This document shows, piece by piece, positions 54,974 through 64,000 of a DNA stretch of 64,000 bases. Under the pieces are notes generated by a model, which worked only from the letters and a program-made list of their open reading frames with translations, did no database searches and was not told the origin of the DNA. How positions within the stretch are numbered: position 1 is the first letter of the stretch; each line of letters begins with the position of its first letter. The position numbers and the translations under genes were made by a program. Source of the DNA: Bacteroidales bacterium (GTDB lineage: Bacteria; Bacteroidota; Bacteroidia; Bacteroidales; F082); the NCBI GenBank assembly GCA_017477425.1, contig JAFUVT010000028.1, forward strand, positions 17,970 through 81,969, written 5' to 3'.

Positions 54974-57900
54974 ATGAAACATTTCAACAAGAAGGGCTTA
55001 GTCTGCCTCGGCAAGGCCAAGCTGAAAAACCCCATGAAGCACACCTTATTAATATTAGGGCTGCTGATGGGCTCCCATGCCGCAATGGCGCAAACCAACG
55101 TCTACATGCACGCTGGAACACAAACGGTACCCTCCTCGGGTTACCTCAATTTCTACGATTCGGGCGGCCCCGAATCGCCCACTGGCGACTACTTCTGGGA
55201 GAAGCAGTACAAGCCCGATGAGAACGCAACGCTGACCTTCAAGGACGGCACCAACAAGATCCAAATCACTTTTAAGACGTTCCATGGCTGGAGCGACACC
55301 GGTTGGCCGGACTACACGCTGCTTGACCTCGGCAACGACTGGAGCGCCCGTCTGAACGACGACTACCTCTATATTTACGACGGCGAGAGCGCCGACGACG
55401 ACAAGCTCCTCGTCACCCTCACCGGCAATATCAAGAATTCGTTCACCCTCACCGCCAATGGCCCCCTCACCGTCAAGTTCGTGTCGAACTCGCGCTATAA
55501 CGGTGAAGGTTGGTCGGCCGAGGTGAAGTCGGTGACCACCGCCGGCATCAACCAGCCCATCATCAGCAAGGACGAGTGCGGCGACTTCGTGAACATCTAC
55601 AACACCGCCCTGGGCACTACGGTGTATTACACCACCAACGGGCAGGAACCCGACCCCAACGACCCGCTGACCAACGCCACGGAATACACCGGACAATTCC
55701 CCATCGACCTGGATGCCACCAACGCCTCGGTGACCGTGAAGGCCATCGCTTATGTCAGCGCTGGCAATGCCAGCCCTGTCTCGACGCTCACGCTCACCCA
55801 TAGCGACCAGCGTCCCACCCCGGGCGTGCCTACCGTGACCATCACAGGCAACTCGGTGAAGATGACGCCTGCCACCAACCCCGGTTTGGACGAGACCTAC
55901 AACATCGTCTACACCACCGACGGCAGCGATCCCACGGCCACCAACGGCACCATCGTCTCCGCCCCGTGGGATGCCATCGAGTGGCACACGCCCAACACCA
56001 CCTTTAAGGTGGCCACCATCGCCGTGAAGGCCAACTGCAACAGCCTCGTCTCGACAGTGGTAACGGCACAGTTTGGCAGCGTGACCGTGCCCGACCCCGT
56101 GATTAGCTTTGATGCCTCTGGCAACGCCAGCATCTCCTGCTCGTTTGCCGAAGCCACCATCTATTATACTACCAATGGTGAGACGCCTGACGTGAACAAT
56201 GTGGGTGCAAATGGCACGGGTAACACTTATATTTACTCCAACGCTTTCCCAGTTGCCCCTGGCCAGACCGTGAAGGCCTATGCCAACTACGCTGGCGACG
56301 GCTATCTGCCTTCGAGTGAGGTCTCCAAAGTCTATGTCCCCGCTGGCGGCAGCGGCGTGTACAGCGGCACCACCGTCCTCCTCGACGACCGCGAAGACCA
56401 CAGCTGGAGCTACTATAGCGATGGCGACCAGCCTATCCACAGCTTGAATCCTGCCGATGTGAAGATTACGTATTTCGGCTATGGCGAAAACACCATGACC
56501 ACCACCAACACGGACAACATGCCCGCCAACAGCGCCTTTAACGGCAACGTGGCTTCCGACCAAGTGGCCGTAAATATCGACGCCCCTGAGAACCAGTTCA
56601 TCTACCTGAAGACCCTCGAAAACGCCAACGAAGACGGTACGGGCAACTATCCTTACACGATGATTCCTAACCCGTTCCAGGTGAGACCGGTTAGCGATGG
56701 TGAACCATATGTTACTCCTACGGAGACGGTTTACGTTCGCGTAACCGCCATTACCGCTGGTAAGAAGTATCTTATTGTAAGTGCTAATGCTGAAGGTAAT
56801 GCTTATGCACTTGGACATAGCGGGACCACTATTAGTCGCGATCAATTGACCATCAACCAAGGGAACAATTCCACTGGAAATGCCAATTATATTAATGCCT
56901 CTGACGTAGATGACACTTCTATTTGGACAGCTGGCACAGGTTACACTTTCCGAAACGGCAACTATTATATAAGCCAATCAGGCAATTCCAATAATAAGTC
57001 TCTTGCTATTAGCACTACTTCCCAAAATTGGACATGGACTAGTAGTAATAATCGTTTGTCTTTTACTGTTAGTGGTACTTTTTATAATTATACGTATTAT
57101 CTTCGATACAATGCCAACAACTTTAGCATCAGTACAAACACAAATAGCATTTATCTTTTCGAAGAGACAACGATAGGGGGAGAGACAGTTGAAACCAAAT
57201 ACCGTGGCTTCTACGCCTGGCGTGTGAAGAGCTTGAGCACTGGATTGACTATCACTGATGCCAATGAAAACACCTACGGCGTGAACTCCATCATCTATGC
57301 CGACCAAGAGATTGAATTCGCCACCGACAAAGCCGAAGGCAACGAAGTGGAGTTTGAAGCCTTGTGGGCAAAGGCGTATGTGAATAGCAGTACTTATGTC
57401 TCAAACGGCACTACCAACAACCATCCTAACTACCAAAACGCCTACGAGCGTAACTTCAAGGTGGGCAACTCCATTACTACATATGAGTATCCTGTTACCT
57501 TCTCCACCATTAATCCTGATGGTACGGGAACGGCAGGCAGCATCGCCTTAGGCGCAGACTACACCTGCTCCAACGACGTGAAGTTTGAGAATATTACGTT
57601 CACTGGTGGTGGAAATCGCACTTTTACTGCCGCTGGCCACGACCTTATCTTTGGTAGGGGCGTTACGGGAACGGTGAATTATGTGAGAGGTATTAATGGC
57701 GATATTAATTCTCCAAATTATCATATTCGCCTTGAAAGTGGTACTTTCAATTATGTGTCATTCTTGCGTGGATATCATGAGAATGGAGGAGATGGCACTG
57801 ATGGTGGTAGTACCATAAGAGGCACGATGGCCATCAAAGTTACTCTAGGTTGTGATTTTGATAGAGCTGATTCCAATAATAATTACACCTTAAACGGAAA

Positions 57901-60900
57901 AACGATTAACGGTGTTACCAATAATTTAATTGTTAATTATACAGTCTTTTTGGGACACAATAACACTATCAATGGAAACATCAATAATGAGACACTAAAA
58001 GTTTGGGTGAAAAGTGGTAAAATAGGAAACGGTTTTACAATAAACAATAATTATACAGCTGCTGCAAATCAATCCTTGTATTTAGGTGTTTCAAGCGTTA
58101 GCGCCAAAGGCCATCGCCAATTGTTTATTGAAGGAGGTCAATTAGCTTCTGTTGCTGGTGGTATTGATAGAGGGAACCAAGGAGAGAATAATAATCATGT
58201 GAAATCATTCTCCGTTCGTATGAAAGGTGGTCATATCAGAGGAGCCTTATACGGAGGAGGTGCCCGTTCCATTGGTAGCGGTGATAGGAAATATGTTATT
58301 ACTGGTGGTACTGTTACTGGTTGGTTAGGTGCTGGATGTAATGGCGAAGCTGGCAGTGGAACAACCTATTATGGACAAACACATGGTGCTTCATATGTTT
58401 ATGTTGGCGGAAAATTCGTTTCAGGAGGAACGGGAAGCAACGTTAGTATCAACGGTTCTCTCGGAGGTATTGTTTTTGGTGCAGGTAAAGGTGTTCAAAA
58501 CAATACACGAAGTGGTCAAATGACATATGGTACGACAGTTGTTGTTGCGGATTCATGCAGTATCGAACGCAATGTGTATGGCGGCGGTAATTATGGATTC
58601 GCTCTAAATAGCACTGATGTCTATGTTCTTGGTGGCACTGTTCAAGGCAGCGTCTTTGGCGGCTCCAACCAAAACGACGGTCCTGCTCTTAATGTTACCA
58701 TGAAAGGTGGAACTATTAATGGTAACCTCTACGGTGGTTCCAACAGCAGTGGTGACATCAACGGCCTCGCCACCATCAACGTCTCTGGCGGAACCGTTAC
58801 CAACGTCTTCGGCGGTGGCTATGGTGCCAACACCAACATGAATGCCGGCACGGCAGTCAACGTCTCTGGCGGCACCATTAATAACAATGTGTACGGTGGC
58901 GGTGAGCAAGGCTCGGTTACGGGCAACACCGTGGTCACGGTGAGCGGCGGCACGATGCACAACGTGTACGGCGCTGGCCTCGGCACGGAATACACGGCCA
59001 ACACTTGGCCGCCCACTGCTGGCAATGCCAATATCAGCGGCACCACTACCGTCACCGTGAGCGGCGGTACCATCGCCAACGTGTATGGCGGCGGCGAGAA
59101 CGGCTCCGTGGCCTTCAACGCCACAGCCACCTCGTCAACGGGTAGCTCCACGGTGAGCGTCTCGGGCGGCGAGATCTCGGAGAACGTCTTCGGTGGCGGC
59201 GAGAACGGCACCACGCAAGGCACCACCTTCGTCAACGTGAGCGGCGGTAACATCCGCGGCAACGTGTTCGGCGGCGCCCTCGGCGCCCACGGCCGCATCT
59301 ACGTCAACGGCGTCCGCACCGTCAACATGACGGGCGGCCACGTCTACGGCAACGTGTACGGCGGCTCGCGTAACGCCAACGACGGCAACAGCCTCGCCAG
59401 AACTAACGAGTCGTTCAGCAGCTACAACGGCACGGAGCGCATCAGCGTCACCAACATCAGCGCCGGCACCATCGACCAGAACGTGTATGCCGCTGGCTAC
59501 TACGGCAACACCTTCGGCTCGGTCTACGTCTATATCGGTAAGGACGCCATCAGCAGCGCACCTTATCACCATGCCACCACGGGCATCACCTACGGTGTGG
59601 GCAACCTCAACATCGGCGGCACCGTGTGGGCCGGCGGCGACTGGGGTACCTTCAGCGGCTCGTTCGGCGGCAACACCGTGTCGGGCAACTCCAACATCTA
59701 CGTGGACGGTAACGAATACGAGACCGAGACCACGCAGGCCAGCAACGCCCAATACATGAACATCGGCGGCTCCATCCTCGGCTGCGGCACCTCGTGCCAC
59801 GCCGGTAAGGGCGAACGCACCATCATCGTGCGCAACTACGGTAAAGCCAACGGCACTGCGCCCGCTCAGGCCACGCGTACGCTGTTCTCCATCCAGTTCG
59901 CCAAGTCGCTCGTCTTCGACAACGCCAACATCAACTTCACGGGTCAAGGCCGTATCAACAGCCTGGTCACCACCGAGAAGTACGCCATCTACGAAATCTA
60001 TAACGATGCCAAGACGACTGCCAACGCCGACACCGACGTCGACGGTGTGCGCATCGTCAACGGCTCGGGTCTCTTCCTGAACGCCCCTGTGACGCAGATC
60101 GCCAACTTCCGCAGCATGAGCTGCCAGAACGTGTATGCCTCTGAGGCTCCCACGCTGACGGGCTACACGGCTATCACGCCCACCGACCTGAGCACTACGC
60201 CCAACAAGGTGCGCGTCAACCATGGTATCTATGTCGAGGTGAAATACGGCAGCATGTATGGCGCCCTCATCGGCTACGCCTACATGATGGCCTCCAACAC
60301 CAGCGAAGACGACGCCACCTGCGCCTACGCACGTCCGCGTTGGTGCACCGGTGCCGCCTTCGAGCAGAACAGCGGCACCGATAACCCGAACGACGGTGGT
60401 TGGGTGAGCTACGACAACGATGAGAACACCTTCGCCTTGGACGGCACGTCTGGCAACGTCCAGATGCCTTACGAGAACCACACTGTGCGTAACGCCGAGG
60501 ATTACTTCCGTGTGTGGCGTGTGGGTGGCACCGAGCACTACCGCGAGGGCGTGTTTGATGCTGCTGCCAACGGCACGACCACCTTCAGCACCGTGGATGT
60601 CACCATCACCTTGCCCGCCTTCCGCGCCAAGACCAACTACTACCGCTTTGAGACCGTGGGCGACGGCACCAACACCAGCATCGACTACGGTGCCGATGTG
60701 ATGACCCTCAACGCCGCCAACTACGCCTCGCCTTGCGGCGCTTCGAGCTGGATGTATTATGACGAAGACAACGAAGCTCAAGAGACTGGCGCAACGGAAA
60801 GCACCACAAACACTGCCTTCCAGAAGGCCCTCACCGACATCAAGGCCAAGCCCGACGTTAACTTCGGCCTCGCGGCCCTGCCTGGCAACGGCCTGAACGG

Positions 60901-63900
60901 TTCCAACTACATCATTTGCAAAGACGCCGACAACAACCTGGCCAAGGCCACCACGAAGTTCGGCAATGACGACAACACCGAGCAACCTCAGGTCACCTTC
61001 CGCCTCACCTATTATAATAAGCTGAGCGCCAACATGACTTGGGATCCGATGACCATCGTGCTCGTGCAGTGCGATGCCAGCGGCAACCCGGTCGACCGCG
61101 TGACCATCTCCTTGGCTGTGAACACCTCTGCCAGCATCGAGCAGGTCTTCACCACGCAGGTATATGCGGTCATGCAAGGCAGTGGCTCCACCTCCGACAC
61201 CTATACGGCCAAAGTGGTGCTGCCTATGTTCAACTTGGCCCAGTCGGGCGAAGACGCCACCTTCACGCTCAACAGCGTTGGCTATGTGGCTAATAGTTCA
61301 CTAACCTCGCCTGGCAATATCATCGGCCGTGGTACCGGTTACAGCTATACCGACTTTGCCGTCATGTATGCCCCTGGCCGCAATTACGACAATACCTCGG
61401 GCTGGAGCTCGCCCACCGTGGTCGGCAGCTTCAGGGACACCTATCCGATGACCTCTCAAGGCGGACACACCAACGCGACCGAGATTGTGGGTTATGCCGG
61501 CGGCCGTACCGAATTCGCCATCGACTTCACTCTGTACTATGACGGTAGTCAAACTGCCGACCAGGAAGAGCTGATGGGAACGTTGACCTACAACATCACC
61601 TTCAACAACTACAAGAATTCACAAGGCCAAACGGTGAACAACCAACCTCTAACCATCGTGGTTGAGGTGTATCGTCGTGGCGAAGGCAAAAACTTCTACT
61701 TGGACGGTGTCAACGGCAGCAACTCCAACTCGGGTAAGTTCCCGAACGATGCCGTCAAGCAGTTGAGCACCATCTTCAACCGTTGCGGCTTCCTCGCTGG
61801 CGACAAGGTGTATGTGGTCAACAAGGTGACGGCCAACAGCGCCCTCACCTGGAACGGCTTGAACTACAGCAACGTGACCCTCTACCGCTACAATGGCGGT
61901 CACGAACTGAAGTCGGGTGCCGATCCTATCGTCGGCAACGCCAACAATGATTCTTACAAGGGCGAGTTGCTGGTGGCTAACCACAACGTGAGCGTCACGG
62001 GTATCACCTTGGACGGTTACTATGAAGACCCGTTTGCCACCTCTGGCAGCAAGGGCGAAACGCCTGAGACCACTGTCAGCGCCACCGCGCCTTTGGTCGT
62101 GGTCGGCAATGGCGGTACCGTGGAACTCACTACGGGCACCGTGCTGCAAAACAACAACAATAGCACAGGCAACGGCGGTGCCGTCAATGTCAACGAAGGC
62201 GGTACGCTGAAGATGAATAGCGATGCCCAAATCAAGGACAACCTGGCTTCGGGCGACGGTGCCGGTGTCTACATGGCCGGTACGATGATCGTGTCCGACG
62301 ACATCCAGATTGTCGACAACAAGAAGGGCACTGTCCAAAACAACGTCTATCTGGCAGGCGACGAAAAGGTGATTACCATCGGTACGTCCGCCTCCACCGA
62401 TGAATACGGTGAGTTGGGCGACGACGCCAAGATTGGTGTCACCAAGGCCATGAGTACGACCGACACCTACACCAAAGTGGTGTATGTGGATTCCGACCTC
62501 GAATGGCTTGAGAAGCCTTACAACTCCAACCCCAACGCTATCATCTATCATGATGGCGGCAAGTATCAGTTGGTGAAATACACCAGCCCCAACTACCTCT
62601 ATTGGGTGGGTACCTGGGTGACGCTGCAAGACTGGAACCCGAAGTATGAAAACGCTCAAGTCGAAGGCTATAATCCCGACGACTTCGATCCTAACAAGAT
62701 CAGCACCGAGTACGAGTTGGCTTGGTTCATCAGCTATGCCAACGGTCTGAATGGAGCTACCGCACACCCCAATGCAACGGCCACTGTGATCGACGACATC
62801 GACATGAGTGAGAGCATTTGGGTGCCGATTGGCACGGTGTCGACGCCTTTCACGGGTACCTTTGAGGGTAATGGTCACGTCATCACGGGCTTACGCAGCT
62901 CGTTGGTCCAACCCAACATGGGCTTGATCGGTAGTGCCGAAGGCGCCACCATCCAGAACGTGATTGCCAATGTGACCTTCAATGCCAATGCTGCCAACAT
63001 GGGTAGCGTGGTGGGTACGATGAACGGCGGTACGCTGAGCAACGTGGAGGCTGCCGGTACGCTTACTGGTGGCAGCAACACCGAGAACATGGGTGGCTTG
63101 GTCGGTCTCTCGCAGACGGGCAGCACCATCCACTCAGCCTTCGCTGTCAACACGATGACGGGTGGTGCCACCAACACCGTCATGGGTGGCTTGGTCGGTA
63201 CCAACAGCGGCAACCTCTATAACAGCTATGCCAACGTGGCCTTCGGTGAGTCTACCGCCACGGCCAAGGCAGGTCTGGTTGGTGTCAACTCGGGCACTGT
63301 CGAGAACTGCTATGTGGTGCTGGGTCAGCAAACTATGGCTGCCTTCGCATACAAGAACCAAGTCACGGTGGGTGAAGGCGACGAAGCCGTCACCACCAAG
63401 GGCAACATCAACTACTGCTACGCCGACAAGGCTGGCACGCAGGTGGGTGATGCCAACAGCCAAGGCACCGTCACCAAGTGTGGTACCTACGCTGCTGTCA
63501 AGGACCGTAAGGAACTTGGCTATATGTATGCCGACAACAAGGTCACTGCTACTGGCAACCAATATGTGAAGACCACGCCTGAATACCTCAACAACCACAC
63601 CGTGGTTTGGGACGGCTTGCTGAGCGTGCTGAACCAATGGGTCAACGATGGCCACACCACTTACACCAAGTGGATGCGTCCTACCACGGCCGACATCAAC
63701 GGCGACCTGCCCATCCTGGCCTTTGCCAAGAACAACAGCTTGGCCACCATCGGCAGTGATAAGACCTACCTGCAATATGCTGCCTACGACCTCACCGCTG
63801 GCGACAGCTTCGACAACGGTATCGACGGCCTGTTGACCACCGCCAATGTCAAGAACATCTTCCTCTATGGCAACGCCACCGAGGTGGAGAACGTGCCTGG

Positions 63901-64000
63901 TGAAGGCGTCAACGTCTTCATCAACGAAGATGCAGCACTCATCCAAAGCGGCACTGGTAACTTCAAGGCCACCGTCGGCATCACCTTCGACAACTCATGC
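54974..64000 (+). CDS. Giant repeat-rich surface protein (adhesin-like), C-terminus outside window
   Basis: Open frame of 3009 codons continuing off the right edge; it has no stop in frame. Extended signal region ending SHAAMAQ (about residue 40; an internal Met at 55034 is an alternative start). Domains: CUB-like (about 60-175, DDYLYIYDGESADD), three chitobiase/FN3-like modules with YYTTNGxxPD motifs (about 194-456), a beta-solenoid (about 860-1470) with tandem VSGGTI-NVYGGG-type repeats most regular at about 1210-1466, mixed beta regions (about 1470-2650), and GLUG-like repeats (about 2670-2790). The whole is typical of exported Bacteroidales adhesins; a T9SS domain would be expected beyond the window. 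Base composition drops in GC at 56690-57180 and about 57590-58720. Long minus-strand frames inside are shadows. Confidence 0.9.
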   Translation, partial: MKHFNKKGLVCLGKAKLKNPMKHTLLILGLLMGSHAAMAQTNVYMHAGTQTVPSSGYLNFYDSGGPESPTGDYFWEKQYKPDENATLTFKDGTNKIQITFKTFHGWSDTGWPDYTLLDLGNDWSARLNDDYLYIYDGESADDDKLLVTLTGNIKNSFTLTANGPLTVKFVSNSRYNGEGWSAEVKSVTTAGINQPIISKDECGDFVNIYNTALGTTVYYTTNGQEPDPNDPLTNATEYTGQFPIDLDATNASVTVKAIAYVSAGNASPVSTLTLTHSDQRPTPGVPTVTITGNSVKMTPATNPGLDETYNIVYTTDGSDPTATNGTIVSAPWDAIEWHTPNTTFKVATIAVKANCNSLVSTVVTAQFGSVTVPDPVISFDASGNASISCSFAEATIYYTTNGETPDVNNVGANGTGNTYIYSNAFPVAPGQTVKAYANYAGDGYLPSSEVSKVYVPAGGSGVYSGTTVLLDDREDHSWSYYSDGDQPIHSLNPADVKITYFGYGENTMTTTNTDNMPANSAFNGNVASDQVAVNIDAPENQFIYLKTLENANEDGTGNYPYTMIPNPFQVRPVSDGEPYVTPTETVYVRVTAITAGKKYLIVSANAEGNAYALGHSGTTISRDQLTINQGNNSTGNANYINASDVDDTSIWTAGTGYTFRNGNYYISQSGNSNNKSLAISTTSQNWTWTSSNNRLSFTVSGTFYNYTYYLRYNANNFSISTNTNSIYLFEETTIGGETVETKYRGFYAWRVKSLSTGLTITDANENTYGVNSIIYADQEIEFATDKAEGNEVEFEALWAKAYVNSSTYVSNGTTNNHPNYQNAYERNFKVGNSITTYEYPVTFSTINPDGTGTAGSIALGADYTCSNDVKFENITFTGGGNRTFTAAGHDLIFGRGVTGTVNYVRGINGDINSPNYHIRLESGTFNYVSFLRGYHENGGDGTDGGSTIRGTMAIKVTLGCDFDRADSNNNYTLNGKTINGVTNNLIVNYTVFLGHNNTINGNINNETLKVWVKSGKIGNGFTINNNYTAAANQSLYLGVSSVSAKGHRQLFIEGGQLASVAGGIDRGNQGENNNHVKSFSVRMKGGHIRGALYGGGARSIGSGDRKYVITGGTVTGWLGAGCNGEAGSGTTYYGQTHGASYVYVGGKFVSGGTGSNVSINGSLGGIVFGAGKGVQNNTRSGQMTYGTTVVVADSCSIERNVYGGGNYGFALNSTDVYVLGGTVQGSVFGGSNQNDGPALNVTMKGGTINGNLYGGSNSSGDINGLATINVSGGTVTNVFGGGYGANTNMNAGTAVNVSGGTINNNVYGGGEQGSVTGNTVVTVSGGTMHNVYGAGLGTEYTANTWPPTAGNANISGTTTVTVSGGTIANVYGGGENGSVAFNATATSSTGSSTVSVSGGEISENVFGGGENGTTQGTTFVNVSGGNIRGNVFGGALGAHGRIYVNGVRTVNMTGGHVYGNVYGGSRNANDGNSLARTNESFSSYNGTERISVTNISAGTIDQNVYAAGYYGNTFGSVYVYIGKDAISSAPYHHATTGITYGVGNLNIGGTVWAGGDWGTFSGSFGGNTVSGNSNIYVDGNEYETETTQASNAQYMNIGGSILGCGTSCHAGKGERTIIVRNYGKANGTAPAQATRTLFSIQFAKSLVFDNANINFTGQGRINSLVTTEKYAIYEIYNDAKTTANADTDVDGVRIVNGSGLFLNAPVTQIANFRSMSCQNVYASEAPTLTGYTAITPTDLSTTPNKVRVNHGIYVEVKYGSMYGALIGYAYMMASNTSEDDATCAYARPRWCTGAAFEQNSGTDNPNDGGWVSYDNDENTFALDGTSGNVQMPYENHTVRNAEDYFRVWRVGGTEHYREGVFDAAANGTTTFSTVDVTITLPAFRAKTNYYRFETVGDGTNTSIDYGADVMTLNAANYASPCGASSWMYYDEDNEAQETGATESTTNTAFQKALTDIKAKPDVNFGLAALPGNGLNGSNYIICKDADNNLAKATTKFGNDDNTEQPQVTFRLTYYNKLSANMTWDPMTIVLVQCDASGNPVDRVTISLAVNTSASIEQVFTTQVYAVMQGSGSTSDTYTAKVVLPMFNLAQSGEDATFTLNSVGYVANSSLTSPGNIIGRGTGYSYTDFAVMYAPGRNYDNTSGWSSPTVVGSFRDTYPMTSQGGHTNATEIVGYAGGRTEFAIDFTLYYDGSQTADQEELMGTLTYNITFNNYKNSQGQTVNNQPLTIVVEVYRRGEGKNFYLDGVNGSNSNSGKFPNDAVKQLSTIFNRCGFLAGDKVYVVNKVTANSALTWNGLNYSNVTLYRYNGGHELKSGADPIVGNANNDSYKGELLVANHNVSVTGITLDGYYEDPFATSGSKGETPETTVSATAPLVVVGNGGTVELTTGTVLQNNNNSTGNGGAVNVNEGGTLKMNSDAQIKDNLASGDGAGVYMAGTMIVSDDIQIVDNKKGTVQNNVYLAGDEKVITIGTSASTDEYGELGDDAKIGVTKAMSTTDTYTKVVYVDSDLEWLEKPYNSNPNAIIYHDGGKYQLVKYTSPNYLYWVGTWVTLQDWNPKYENAQVEGYNPDDFDPNKISTEYELAWFISYANGLNGATAHPNATATVIDDIDMSESIWVPIGTVSTPFTGTFEGNGHVITGLRSSLVQPNMGLIGSAEGATIQNVIANVTFNANAANMGSVVGTMNGGTLSNVEAAGTLTGGSNTENMGGLVGLSQTGSTIHSAFAVNTMTGGATNTVMGGLVGTNSGNLYNSYANVAFGESTATAKAGLVGVNSGTVENCYVVLGQQTMAAFAYKNQVTVGEGDEAVTTKGNINYCYADKAGTQVGDANSQGTVTKCGTYAAVKDRKELGYMYADNKVTATGNQYVKTTPEYLNNHTVVWDGLLSVLNQWVNDGHTTYTKWMRPTTADINGDLPILAFAKNNSLATIGSDKTYLQYAAYDLTAGDSFDNGIDGLLTTANVKNIFLYGNATEVENVPGEGVNVFINEDAALIQSGTGNFKATVGITFDNSC

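Noticed and set aside
55055..56977. 640-codon minus-strand open frame
   Set aside because: Lies wholly opposite the giant surface protein; composition-driven Val/Gly/His-rich translation, no start context or domain.
59135..61177. 680-codon minus-strand open frame
   Set aside because: Shadow of the repeat-rich, GC-rich part of the giant gene; repeats on one strand keep the opposite frame open.
61649..62878. 409-codon minus-strand open frame
   Set aside because: Same reason: antisense shadow of the giant gene.

Overview
The window comes from a member of the Bacteroidales (phylum Bacteroidota), probably an uncultured gut- or rumen-type lineage that has a type IX secretion system (T9SS). The evidence is fourfold: many secreted proteins with T9SS C-terminal sorting domains, promoters of the Bacteroidota type (TAnnTTTG -7 box, often with TTG/TTTG about 20 bases upstream), a carboxypeptidase-regulatory/TonB-type receptor, and Bacteroidales-like gene neighbourhoods (yajC-ybbR-coaE; ddl-PASTA-rluD; alaS beside M23 and MerR genes). 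No tRNA, rRNA, CRISPR array or classical insertion sequence was seen.

Layout. 1-5.6 kb (minus strand): start of an indolepyruvate:ferredoxin oxidoreductase gene, then coaE, ybbR-like, yajC, DUF1573, a gliding-motility-type secreted protein and a secreted amidase. 5.7-10.8 kb: urocanate hydratase, a small lipoprotein, a carboxyltransferase with a lysine-less biotinyl-like domain, and a small outer-membrane barrel. 10.8-16.2 kb: glycogen branching enzyme, a GH13 amylase and a GH29 fucosidase. 16.2-20.7 kb (minus): a protease, a class M (SirTM-like) sirtuin, a zinc-type macrodomain protein and a CpeT-like secreted protein, with short palindromic repeats inside the coding sequences. 20.7-31.4 kb: T9SS cargo, a TPR membrane regulator, a TonB-dependent receptor, a PspC-type membrane pair and an Omp28-like protein. 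31.4-38.9 kb: birA, pyrE, a NUDIX hydrolase, coaD, a cysteine-less TlpA-like protein and secA. 39-41.4 kb: an AAA ATPase/DUF234 gene bounded on both sides by tandem 54-base-period palindromes, a small secreted protein and a candidate structured RNA. 41.4-54 kb: pyrH, a GT-C glycosyltransferase, frr, ddl, a PASTA protein, T9SS cargo, rluD-like, MerR, M23 peptidase and alaS. 54-54.7 kb: a vapBC-like toxin-antitoxin pair. 54.97 kb to the end: one open frame of more than 3000 codons for a giant repeat-rich surface protein, running off the window.

The genes mix housekeeping functions (coenzyme A, pyrimidine and peptidoglycan precursor synthesis, translation, Sec export) with envelope and glycan functions. 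Protein export is a recurring theme: YajC and SecA serve the Sec step, and at least five cargo proteins carry T9SS C-terminal domains.

The most interesting signals are: (i) the DUF234 ATPase cassette bounded by phased palindromes; (ii) the SirTM/macrodomain pair, in which one family of 28-base palindromes supplies a stop codon and two in-frame peptide insertions; (iii) the candidate minus-strand ~170-nt hairpin RNA upstream of pyrH; and (iv) the giant surface protein, whose leader carries three repeated ATG-containing motifs and whose body contains AT-rich islands.
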